Positions 45,871-53,797 of a stretch of 64,000 nt of DNA are shown in pieces. Origin of the DNA: an uncultured Odoribacter sp. (GTDB lineage Bacteria; Bacteroidota; Bacteroidia; Bacteroidales; Marinifilaceae). Location: assembly GCA_910589025.1 (NCBI GenBank), contig CAJURM010000001.1, forward strand, positions 186,001 through 250,000, written 5' to 3'. A program made the position numbers and the translations under genes. The notes beneath the pieces are model-generated. The model worked only from the letters and a program-made list of their open reading frames with translations, searched no databases and was not told where the DNA came from. Position 1 is the stretch's first letter. The number at the start of each line of letters is the position of its first letter.

Positions 45871-47022
45871 ATGGCCCGAATTTTAATCATCGACGATGAA
45901 CGGAGCATCCGCAATTCCATGAAAGACATCCTTACCTTCGAAGGACACGAAGTCCTCGTAGCCGAAAACGGATTGGAAGGACTGGTCACACTGAAATCGG
46001 AAAAACCGGAAATCGTCTTCTGCGACATCAAAATGCCTAAAATGGAAGGGATTGAAGTCCTCGAACGCATCAAGGAATTTTCCCGCGAAACCCCAGTAAT
46101 CATGATTTCGGGCCACGGAACCATCGACACCGCAATTGAAGCCATAAAAAAAGGAGCCTACGACTTTATCGAAAAACCCCTGGACCTCAACCGCATACTG
46201 ATTACCATCAAAAACGCCACAGACAAGCAGCAGCTTTTACAGGAAACGCAGACACTGAAACACAAAGTCAGCAAAAAATACGAAATGATAGGCCACTCGG
46301 AAGCGCTTGAACACATCAAATCCATCACGGACAAAGTAGCCCCCTCCGATGCCAGGGTACTGATTACAGGCCCCAACGGTTCCGGAAAGGAACTGGTTGC
46401 ACGCCAGCTCCATGAAAAAAGCAACCGCTGCGACAACGCATTCATCGAAGTGAACTGTGCCGCCATCCCCTCGGAACTGATTGAAAGCGAACTCTTCGGA
46501 CACGAGAAAGGCTCCTTCACTTCTGCCATCAAACAAAAAAAGGGAAAATTCGAACTCGCACACAACGGAACCCTTTTCCTCGATGAAATCGGCGACATGA
46601 GCTTAGATGCCCAGGCAAAAGTGTTGCGCGCCTTACAGGAAAACAAAATCAGCCGCATCGGCAGCGACACGGACATCCAGGTCGATGTACGGGTCATCGC
46701 CGCCACCAACAAAAACCTCAAAGAAGAAATCGCTGCGGGAAGATTCCGCGAAGACCTCTACCACCGGCTCAGTGTCATCATCATCAACGTGCCGCCCCTG
46801 AAAGAACGCACCGAAGATATCGAAGACTTAATCCTCTACTTCACGCAAGAGATATGCACGGAAATGCGCATCACCCCCAAACAGTTCACCCCCGAAGCCA
46901 TCGAACGCATGAAAAACTACGAATGGTCGGGCAACATCCGTGAACTGCGCAATGTCGTAGAACGACTGATTATTTTATGCAATAACGTCATACTCCCGGA
47001 AGATGTAGAACTCTACAAATAA
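45871..47022 (+). CDS. NtrC-like response regulator with AAA+ domain but no DNA-binding domain
   Basis: 383 residues. Receiver domain with phospho-acceptor Asp52 (CDIKMPKMEG) and IIDDE acidic pair, then a sigma-54-activator AAA+ domain with Walker A ITGPNGSGKE, Walker B GTLFLDEIGDM and sensor RVIAATNKNLKEEI. The loop that normally reads GAFTGA is GSFTSA. The protein ends at LRNVVERLIILCNNVILPEDVELYK, where a Fis-type helix-turn-helix would normally follow, so it probably cannot bind DNA itself. No histidine kinase is adjacent. hydF begins 7 bp downstream, suggesting one transcript. May act on RNA polymerase without an enhancer, or by partner proteins. Confidence 0.88.
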   Translation: MARILIIDDERSIRNSMKDILTFEGHEVLVAENGLEGLVTLKSEKPEIVFCDIKMPKMEGIEVLERIKEFSRETPVIMISGHGTIDTAIEAIKKGAYDFIEKPLDLNRILITIKNATDKQQLLQETQTLKHKVSKKYEMIGHSEALEHIKSITDKVAPSDARVLITGPNGSGKELVARQLHEKSNRCDNAFIEVNCAAIPSELIESELFGHEKGSFTSAIKQKKGKFELAHNGTLFLDEIGDMSLDAQAKVLRALQENKISRIGSDTDIQVDVRVIAATNKNLKEEIAAGRFREDLYHRLSVIIINVPPLKERTEDIEDLILYFTQEICTEMRITPKQFTPEAIERMKNYEWSGNIRELRNVVERLIILCNNVILPEDVELYK

Positions 47023-47029
47023 CACGGGA

Positions 47030-48217
47030 ATGGAGAAAAAATATATCATACTCACCGGGCGCAGGAACGTGGGCAAAAGCTCACTGATTAACCGACTTAC
47101 AGGTCAGGAGACTGCCATCGTCTCGGATACGGCAGGCACAACCACCGACCCGGTCAAAAAAGCGTACGAAATACCCGGATATGCCCCGGTCGTTTTTATC
47201 GACACGGCAGGTATTGACGACAAAGGGAACTTAGGAGAAAAAAGAACAGCAAAAACCCGGGAAGCTATCCCGCAAGCCGACATAGCTCTGCTCGTATTTA
47301 CGGACAGCCGCTTCGAAGAAGAAGAAAAGCTGCTTGTGTCGCTGTTCCGGAAATACACCATTCCCTTTCTGCTCGTCCACAATAAATCCGACCGGACACC
47401 TCTGTCCCCCCGGTTAAAAGAAGAATTGGAAAAGGAATACCGCACGGCGGTCATTGATTTCTCAGCCCTGCAACAGGAACAACCGGAAAACATTATCCAA
47501 GCTATAAAAGCCCTTATGCCTTCCTCTCAGCCCAAAAACCTGCTGGAAGGACTGGTAAGTAAAAATGATACAGTACTACTGGTCACACCCATCGATTCCG
47601 AAGCCCCTGCCGGTCGGCTGATTCTTCCACAAGTACAAACACTGAGGGCACTGTTAGACCACCATTGCATCGGAATTACCGTCCAGCCGGAAGAGCTGTC
47701 CGGATTGCTGCAAACCTCCTCTGTCACGCCCCGGCTTGTCATTACCGACAGCCAGATATTCGGGCTCGTGGCCCAAATCGTTCCCCCGCACATTCCTCTG
47801 ACCAGTTTCAGTATTCTCATGGCACGCCTGAAAGGTGATTTTCAAAAATTCATGGAAGGTACCACCCACATAGCGCGACTGAAAGACGGAGACCGGATAC
47901 TCATGCTGGAATCGTGTTCACACCATGTATCATGCGAAGACATCGGGAGAGTAAAAATACCCGCTCTTTTGCAAAAGCAAACCGGACGGCAACTGAATTT
48001 CGATTTCGTAGCGGGGCTGGGTGCTATTCAGCGCCCCATCACGGACTACGCCTTAATCATACAATGCGGCGGTTGCATGATCACACCGCAGCAACTTCAA
48101 AACCGCCTCCGCCCCGCCATCGAGGCAGGCATACCCATAAGCAATTACGGCATGGCGCTCGCCTGGCTCCAAGGCATCTTCCAAAGAGCCACCGCCCTAT
48201 TCAAGCAAACGCAGTAA
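47030..48217 (+). CDS. hydF: [FeFe]-hydrogenase H-cluster maturation GTPase HydF
   Basis: 395 residues. N-terminal GTPase (GRRNVGKSS P-loop, SDTAGTTTDPV switch, IDTAGIDDKG, HNKSD), a dimerisation middle, and a C-terminal [4Fe-4S] domain with SCSHHVSCEDIGRVKIP and CGGCM supplying the conserved His and Cys ligands. It is the scaffold on which the diiron subcluster is built before transfer to hydrogenase. HydE, HydG and the hydrogenase are not in the window. Coupled closely to the response regulator upstream. Confidence 0.95.
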   Translation: MEKKYIILTGRRNVGKSSLINRLTGQETAIVSDTAGTTTDPVKKAYEIPGYAPVVFIDTAGIDDKGNLGEKRTAKTREAIPQADIALLVFTDSRFEEEEKLLVSLFRKYTIPFLLVHNKSDRTPLSPRLKEELEKEYRTAVIDFSALQQEQPENIIQAIKALMPSSQPKNLLEGLVSKNDTVLLVTPIDSEAPAGRLILPQVQTLRALLDHHCIGITVQPEELSGLLQTSSVTPRLVITDSQIFGLVAQIVPPHIPLTSFSILMARLKGDFQKFMEGTTHIARLKDGDRILMLESCSHHVSCEDIGRVKIPALLQKQTGRQLNFDFVAGLGAIQRPITDYALIIQCGGCMITPQQLQNRLRPAIEAGIPISNYGMALAWLQGIFQRATALFKQTQ

Positions 48218-48225
48218 AACCCGGA

Positions 48226-49194
48226 TTATTTATCATCCCATCCCGCTCTCTTGAATCCCTGTCCCATAATCTCCTGGGCATCAAGAATCATAGTAAAAGC
48301 ATGGGGGTCGATATGCTGGATGGCACGTTGTAACGTCGTCACCTCCTTCCGGTTGACAACAGTCATAATCATCTCCTTCTCCGAGCGGTTCCACATCCCG
48401 TTAACAGGTACGATAGACCCGCCCCGGTGCAATTCCGTCAGAATGAAATTACGCAACTCCTCCGTTTTTTCCGAAACGATAAAAAACGTCCTGTCGCTGG
48501 AATAACCGCCGATGACAATATCAATGACCTTACCCATAATAAAAATGGTAATCAGCGAATAAAAAGGAGTCTTCCAGTCGGGAAAAGCCACGAAACCCAA
48601 CACTACAATAATCAGGTCTACCGTCATCTGCATCATGCCCAACGGACGGCGCGTCAGCTTATGAAGCACTGCCGCCAGCACATCCGTCCCGGCACTGGAA
48701 GAACGGGTTTTGAAAATCAGTCCGGCACCGATTCCAATGACCACACCGCCGAAAATACTGGCCAGCAACACCCCCTCTTTGGCTGAATCCGGATTATTGA
48801 TTCCGCCCTTCACCAACTGCAGGGGATCATGTGCAAACTCTGCCGAATAACCGCACACATGCTCCAGCATCCAGGGAAATCCGTCGGCAAAGAGTGCCAC
48901 CAGCCAGAAACAGATAAATGTCCGGAATCCGAAATCCCGGCCCAGAATCTTAAAACCGATCAGACTCAAAGGCAAATTAAAACACAGGGCGGCCATACCG
49001 ATAGGAAAACCCAGTTTCCAGTTCAAAATGGTTGAAATACCGTAAATCCCTCCCGGAACAATCTGGTAAGGGGTCATAAAAAACGTATATCCCGTTGCAA
49101 TCACCATAGAACCCAGCAAAAGCGTTCCCCAGGTCTGAAACCAACGTGCCGAAAAAATCTTCTCCTTATAAAAGGATACTTTAGTTACATTCAT
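48226..49194 (-). CDS. YitT-family membrane protein (DUF161/DUF2179)
   Basis: 322 residues from the ATG at 49194 (MNVTKVSFYKEKIF); the frame is open further upstream but covers the promoter region and lacks a plausible product. Five to six membrane helices form the DUF161 part (TPYQIVPGGIYGISTILN, SSSAGTDVLAAVLHK), followed by a soluble DUF2179 domain of about 90 residues. Function in this family is not settled; transport or efflux is suspected. Divergent from a TetR-type regulator, with palindromes between them. Confidence 0.85.
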   Translation of the reverse strand: MNVTKVSFYKEKIFSARWFQTWGTLLLGSMVIATGYTFFMTPYQIVPGGIYGISTILNWKLGFPIGMAALCFNLPLSLIGFKILGRDFGFRTFICFWLVALFADGFPWMLEHVCGYSAEFAHDPLQLVKGGINNPDSAKEGVLLASIFGGVVIGIGAGLIFKTRSSSAGTDVLAAVLHKLTRRPLGMMQMTVDLIIVVLGFVAFPDWKTPFYSLITIFIMGKVIDIVIGGYSSDRTFFIVSEKTEELRNFILTELHRGGSIVPVNGMWNRSEKEMIMTVVNRKEVTTLQRAIQHIDPHAFTMILDAQEIMGQGFKRAGWDDK

Positions 49195-49260
49195 AATCAG
49201 ACTATTATAATTACACCTCCATTTTAATCCGCCCCATTTCCTCCCCTCCGGATTCGCGTG

Positions 49261-49268
49261 CAAATATA
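49261..49268 (-). promoter_or_regulatory. -7 box for the YitT-family gene
   Basis: The minus strand reads TATATTTG, exact TAnnTTTG, 67 bp before the ATG at 49194. Confidence 0.5.
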
Positions 49269-49291
49269 ATCCGGGAGAAATAAAAAAAACA

Positions 49292-49303
49292 TGACAAATG
49301 TCA
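49292..49303. promoter_or_regulatory. Candidate TetR operator
   Basis: TGACA-AA-TGTCA, a perfect dyad in the region between the divergent YitT and TetR genes. It lies just upstream of the YitT -7 box, so binding could block that promoter. Confidence 0.4.
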
Positions 49304-49326
49304 GCTATTTTCTGAAATTTATTTTC

Positions 49327-49360
49327 TGATAGTTTTATAAATAAAAAATGACTATCATTG
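49327..49360. promoter_or_regulatory. Spaced dyad overlapping the tetR -7 region
   Basis: TGATAGT (49327-49333) and ACTATCA (49351-49357) are perfect inverted arms. The right arm overlaps TATCATTG (49353-49360), one mismatch from TAnnTTTG and 45 bases before the regulator ATG. Consistent with autoregulation. Confidence 0.35.
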
Positions 49361-49404
49361 CCATTCGGTTCCGGTAATCGCAGAACCGGACATAACACCA
49401 GACC

Positions 49405-50007
49405 ATGAGTAAGACCAAAAATAAAATCATCAGCGTTGCCAAATCATTGTTCAGGGAAATCAGCGTCTACAAGGCCACCATGAACGACATCGCCAAAGCC
49501 GCCAAAATGAGCCGGCGGACATTATACACCCATTTCAAAAGTAAAGAAGAACTGTATCACTACGTGGTGGAAGACGAAGTCAAAACCATCAACGAAAAAC
49601 TGCAAAAAGCGGCGGACTCGCGCCTTCCTGCCGACCGGAAACTAAAACTGTATATCCTGCAACACTTCGGTGTAATCGACACGCTGGTACGGAGCAACCG
49701 CTACATCCGCTACGACTTCCTGTTCAACAACATCCGCGTGGAACACCTGCGGAAAGACATCGACCGCAAAGAGATAAAACTCCTCACCGGCATCATCCGC
49801 GAAGGGAAACAAAGCGGCATATTCCGGGTAAGCGACCCCGAAATCTTTTCCAAAAACCTCCTGCTCATGTTCAAAAGCCTCGAACAGGCATTCATCATCA
49901 CGGGACGCAAAGACAAAAACTCACGCACCATTCTGGAATACATCGACCTCATGTTCTACGGCATCGTAGACCCGCAACGAAGAACACGGGAAAATACAAC
50001 AGACTGA
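49405..50007 (+). CDS. TetR/AcrR-family transcriptional regulator
   Basis: 200 residues. N-terminal helix-turn-helix with AKSLFREISVYKATMNDIAK and AAKMSRRTLYTHFKSKEELY, the standard TetR pattern. The C-terminal ligand domain is family-unspecific. It most likely controls itself and the divergent YitT-family gene through the palindromes in the 210-bp gap. Its 3' end lies 6 bp from the end of the convergent NfeD gene. Effector unknown. Confidence 0.9.
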   Translation: MSKTKNKIISVAKSLFREISVYKATMNDIAKAAKMSRRTLYTHFKSKEELYHYVVEDEVKTINEKLQKAADSRLPADRKLKLYILQHFGVIDTLVRSNRYIRYDFLFNNIRVEHLRKDIDRKEIKLLTGIIREGKQSGIFRVSDPEIFSKNLLLMFKSLEQAFIITGRKDKNSRTILEYIDLMFYGIVDPQRRTRENTTD

Positions 50008-50013
50008 AACACG

Positions 50014-51408
50014 TTACTTCCCGGTTTTCACGACATACAACTGACCGGCCTGGTACTTCACCACCTTGACGGGTGTATTTTTCGGGATATAGTCACCTTG
50101 TTCCGCCACGGCGTCATACAACTCCCCGTCGATACGTATTTTCCCGCCGGGACGCAAATCGGTCACGGCATACCCCTGTTTATCCACCTCTTGACCAACT
50201 GTCATGTCCACCCCCACAAAGCCGTCTTCCGGACGTTGCTCCGCATGCAAAGCAAATGCCCAGCGTCTTGACCCCAGCAGCCTGGCACCCAACCAGAAAC
50301 TCAACCCGAGCGAGAGCAACGAAGCGGCAACAACCACAAACAACGAGCGCAATATCGTCCCGGCGAAATCCCCCAGAAAATCGAAAGAGAAATCATCCAC
50401 TCCCGCCAGCACCAAAGCCCCGACCATGCAGACAATCCCCGATACACCTGCCACACCGAACCCCGGAATCACAAACACCTCCAGCAGCAACAAAATAACA
50501 CCCAGCACAAATACAAGCAGTTCCCACGAAGCGGCAAACCCTTCCAGATAAAGGGGGGCAAAATAGAGAACCGCACCCGCAACGGCTACCGCCAAGGGAA
50601 AACCGATACTCGGCGTCTGGAGTTCAAAATAGATTCCCCCGATAATCATCATAATCAAAATCCCCTGCACCATCGGATGAATCAAGAAACCGATAATCCG
50701 GTCTACCGCAGTCGGCGTATAACTCAACAGGGTATAATCACCGATACCCTCCTGTGCCAAGACTTCCGCCACATTGTCCGCCAGACCGTCGCAAAAACCG
50801 TATTTCACCGCCTCATGGGGTGTAAAAGTAACCACTTTACCGCTATCCGTCACGCCGGGAATATAAATCCGCTCATCCACCATAGCCTCGGCAATCTGCG
50901 GGTCTCTTTTCCACCGCAAAACGGTATCTTTCCCCTGAATCAGCGTATCCCGCCCGTGAGCCTGCGCCGTAGAACGAATCATGGAGCGCATATAAGACTG
51001 ATACTTGTCAGGCATGGCTTCACCCGTCTGATTGACCACTGTCGCCGCACCGATATTCGCCCCCTCCCGCATATAAATCCGATCGCACGCAATGGCAATC
51101 AAAGCCCCGGCAGACGCGGCATTATTATCAACAAACACCCACACCGGACGCCGGGAATTGAGAATCAGACTCCGCAGCGAATCGGCATACACCACCAATC
51201 CTCCGTATGTGTTCATATCTATCAGAATATACCCGGCCTCCGCCTTCTCTGCTTCCTCAAACGATTTTTTGACCGTACGCCATACACCCGGCCCGATTTC
51301 GTCCTTCACATCCACTTTATACACCACTGCCGGCTGTCCGGCAAATGCCACCGTCGCCCATAGGCTAAGCAGCCCCAACAATAACAAACATCTTTTCAAC
51401 ATCATCAC
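50014..51408 (-). CDS. NfeD-family membrane protein with ClpP-class serine protease domain
   Basis: 464 residues; signal peptide MMMLKRCLLLLGLLSLWATVAFA, with the real start possibly two codons on. The N-terminal half is a ClpP/SppA-like protease with the nucleophile Ser in NNAASAGALIAIACD and a candidate Lys in MPDKYQSYM. Then come four to five membrane helices (about residues 230-370) and a C-terminal OB-fold NfeD domain (GKIRIDGELYDAVAEQG). Members of this group cleave membrane proteins such as stomatin/flotillin partners; no such gene is adjacent. Its ATG overlaps the EI24 gene stop by 4 bp. Confidence 0.88.
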   Translation of the reverse strand: MMMLKRCLLLLGLLSLWATVAFAGQPAVVYKVDVKDEIGPGVWRTVKKSFEEAEKAEAGYILIDMNTYGGLVVYADSLRSLILNSRRPVWVFVDNNAASAGALIAIACDRIYMREGANIGAATVVNQTGEAMPDKYQSYMRSMIRSTAQAHGRDTLIQGKDTVLRWKRDPQIAEAMVDERIYIPGVTDSGKVVTFTPHEAVKYGFCDGLADNVAEVLAQEGIGDYTLLSYTPTAVDRIIGFLIHPMVQGILIMMIIGGIYFELQTPSIGFPLAVAVAGAVLYFAPLYLEGFAASWELLVFVLGVILLLLEVFVIPGFGVAGVSGIVCMVGALVLAGVDDFSFDFLGDFAGTILRSLFVVVAASLLSLGLSFWLGARLLGSRRWAFALHAEQRPEDGFVGVDMTVGQEVDKQGYAVTDLRPGGKIRIDGELYDAVAEQGDYIPKNTPVKVVKYQAGQLYVVKTGK

Positions 51409-52175
51409 TCCTGCATTTCATTAACAATGACCGTTCCCGCTACGACGGAAAACAGCGACACAAAACAACACGCCAGAATACTCACCCACGGAATCAGCAG
51501 CGAAAAGGCAAACACCGTCCCCACTCCCATTACCATACCGCTGTTCTTCTTCATATAAGCCGTACTCTTCCGGATATTGAAGCGTTTCCGCTCAACGGCG
51601 TAATCAATAAAGGAAAAACCATAAAAATAAGCACTGACAAAAAACAGGGCAAAAGGCGTCAGTAAACCCACCAACGGGATAAAAGAGCACAAAAACAACA
51701 CCAAAGAAATAAGCAACTGGAAAACCATATTGCGGCATGCCAGCATGACTCCCCGCCCCACTTCCCACAGCATCTGTTTCGCATCAAACGGATAACTTTT
51801 CCCCGTCAATTCCCGCTCCGTACGCTCCGAGAGCCAGGAATACACCGGAGACATCAGAATCAGCACCAGATACCCGCCAAACGTAAAAAACAAAAACAGA
51901 TAGAGCAACTTAATCAGAAAACGGATTAAAAATCCCGCCATATCCACCAGCCAGGACAACCACGAAATACCCTCCAGCCACGCGGCAATCTTTTGTTCCG
52001 CCATCCCGGACAACGAATTGCCTGCCGAAGCGACCAACCACTCCCCGCCAATATAAAACAAAACCAGCAGAAGTACCGGAAACAGGAAAAACCAGCTAAA
52101 CCGCCCGCTCAACATGATGCGAAAAGCCGGACCGTATGCCCTTATCCCCCGGAAAAAACCGTAAAACAGACCCAT
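51405..52175 (-). CDS. EI24/CysZ-like membrane protein
   Basis: 256 residues, four to five hydrophobic segments with a large polar loop. The segments FFRGIRAYGPAFRIML, FTFGGYLVLILMSPVYSWLSE and LVGLLTPFALFFVSAYFYGFSFIDYA fit the EI24 (CysZ) domain. CysZ is a sulfate channel in proteobacteria, but in Bacteroidota the substrate is unproven. Translationally coupled to the NfeD gene. A TATCTTTG box lies 96 bp upstream. Confidence 0.75.
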   Translation of the reverse strand: MGLFYGFFRGIRAYGPAFRIMLSGRFSWFFLFPVLLLVLFYIGGEWLVASAGNSLSGMAEQKIAAWLEGISWLSWLVDMAGFLIRFLIKLLYLFLFFTFGGYLVLILMSPVYSWLSERTERELTGKSYPFDAKQMLWEVGRGVMLACRNMVFQLLISLVLFLCSFIPLVGLLTPFALFFVSAYFYGFSFIDYAVERKRFNIRKSTAYMKKNSGMVMGVGTVFAFSLLIPWVSILACCFVSLFSVVAGTVIVNEMQE

Positions 52176-52270
52176 AACTACCCTTTATTACATCCGTCCA
52201 CCCCACTCTCCGTGCAGACAGACAAGTTTTAACTTGAACAAAGTAAATTAAAAAACTCAAAACACACAAA

Positions 52271-52278
52271 CAAAGATA
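52271..52278 (-). promoter_or_regulatory. -7 box for the EI24/NfeD pair
   Basis: The minus strand reads TATCTTTG, exact TAnnTTTG, 96 bp upstream of the ATG at 52175. Confidence 0.5.
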
Positions 52279-52332
52279 CCTTCCCGCGGGAATAATCTTA
52301 CTCATTTTTTCCGTTCCTTACGCTATTTTTAC

Positions 52333-52340
52333 TATTTTTG
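52333..52340 (+). promoter_or_regulatory. -7 box for purB
   Basis: TATTTTTG, exact TAnnTTTG, 70 bases before the purB ATG. Confidence 0.55.
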
Positions 52341-52409
52341 CATGCATAAGTGCAACGGCGTGTGCCTTTCAGTTTCAAAGAATCATAACAAGTTGTAAAA
52401 AATAAAACT

Positions 52410-53747
52410 ATGCAAGCATTAACAGCCATTTCTCCGATAGACGGACGATACAGAGACAAAGTGGAAAATCTGGCCAACTATTTTTCGGAAAGTGCCCTGA
52501 TCCGTTACCGGGTCATGGTGGAAATCGAATACTTCATCGCCCTGTGCGAGGTGCCGCTGCCCCAACTGAAAGGATTCGACACCGGCCTTTTTCCCCAATT
52601 GCGGGAAATCTACCTGAACTTCACGGTAGAAGATGCCCAGAAAATCAAAGACACGGAGAAAATCACCAACCATGATGTCAAAGCGGTGGAATACTTCATC
52701 AAAGATAAATTCGACGCCCTGAACCTGCATGCTTACAAAGAGTTTATCCACTTCGGGCTAACCTCCCAGGATATTAACAATACCGCAATCCCCTGCTCCT
52801 TCCGCGATGCCGTACACGATGTGTACTATCCGGTAGTAGGCGAACTGATAGCCAAATTAGACGAACTTTCCGAAGAATGGAAAGAAGTACCCATGCTGGC
52901 CAAAACCCACGGTCAGCCCGCTTCCCCCACCCGGTTGGGCAAAGAAATCAAAGTCTTCACCTACCGGCTCAGCCGCCAGCTCGAACTGCTGAAAAAAGTG
53001 GCCATCTCCGGAAAATTCGGAGGCGCTACCGGTAACTTCAATGCTCACCATGTGGCATTCCCGGAAACCGACTGGGTGGACTTCGGCAACCGCTTCCTCA
53101 ACCAAAAACTGCAACTGGAACGCGAAAGCTATACGACACAGATCTCAAACTACGACAATTTCGCCGCCCTCTTTGATAACCTGCGCCGCATCAACACCAT
53201 TGTCATCGACCTCGACCGGGACATCTGGACCTACATCTCCATGTCCTATTTCAAACAGAAAATCAAAGCGGGAGAAGTGGGGTCGTCCGCCATGCCGCAC
53301 AAAGTGAACCCCATTGACTTCGAGAATTCCGAAGGCAATTTAGGAATCGCCAACGCCGTATTCGAACACCTCAGTAACAAACTGCCCGTATCGCGCTTGC
53401 AGCGCGACCTGACGGACTCCACCGTACTGCGTAACATCGGTGTACCCCTGGCACACACCCTCATTGCGTTCAAATCCACGCTGAAAGGACTCAACAAACT
53501 AATCATCAACAAAGAAGCCATCGAACGCGACCTGGAAAAAAACTGGGCGGTAGTGGCGGAAGCCATACAGACCATTCTACGCCGGGAAGGCTACCCCAAC
53601 CCGTATGAGGCACTGAAAGCCCTTACCCGCACCAACAGCAAGATTACACAGGAATCCATCGCCGAATTCATCGACACATTAGAGGTTTCCGAAGAACTCA
53701 AAAAACAGTTAAAACAGATTACACCGGCCAATTATACCGGTATTTAA
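52410..53747 (+). CDS. purB: Adenylosuccinate lyase
   Basis: 445 residues. It catalyses two fumarate-releasing steps in purine synthesis: SAICAR to AICAR, and adenylosuccinate to AMP. The superfamily signature GSSAMPHKVNPIDFEN is at about residues 290-305, with the catalytic His region THGQPASPTRLGKE and NFGLTSQDINNT-like FGLTSQDINNTAIP near residue 118. Length fits the E. coli type. Own promoter; a GC-rich hairpin follows. Confidence 0.97.
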   Translation: MQALTAISPIDGRYRDKVENLANYFSESALIRYRVMVEIEYFIALCEVPLPQLKGFDTGLFPQLREIYLNFTVEDAQKIKDTEKITNHDVKAVEYFIKDKFDALNLHAYKEFIHFGLTSQDINNTAIPCSFRDAVHDVYYPVVGELIAKLDELSEEWKEVPMLAKTHGQPASPTRLGKEIKVFTYRLSRQLELLKKVAISGKFGGATGNFNAHHVAFPETDWVDFGNRFLNQKLQLERESYTTQISNYDNFAALFDNLRRINTIVIDLDRDIWTYISMSYFKQKIKAGEVGSSAMPHKVNPIDFENSEGNLGIANAVFEHLSNKLPVSRLQRDLTDSTVLRNIGVPLAHTLIAFKSTLKGLNKLIINKEAIERDLEKNWAVVAEAIQTILRREGYPNPYEALKALTRTNSKITQESIAEFIDTLEVSEELKKQLKQITPANYTGI

Positions 53748-53755
53748 AGGAATTA

Positions 53756-53777
53756 CCGGGTTGCTGCGGCAACCCGG
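53756..53777 (+). terminator. GC-rich hairpin between purB and the ABC exporter
   Basis: Nine perfect pairs, CCGGGTTGC with GCAACCCGG, four-base loop. No T-tract follows, so it may be a processing or stability element instead of a terminator. Confidence 0.45.
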
Positions 53778-53797
53778 CAACCCGATAACTCTACATT

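Noticed and set aside
49195..49398. Longer N-terminus for the YitT-family protein
   Set aside because: The extra 68 residues are not family-like and cover the divergent promoter and palindromes.
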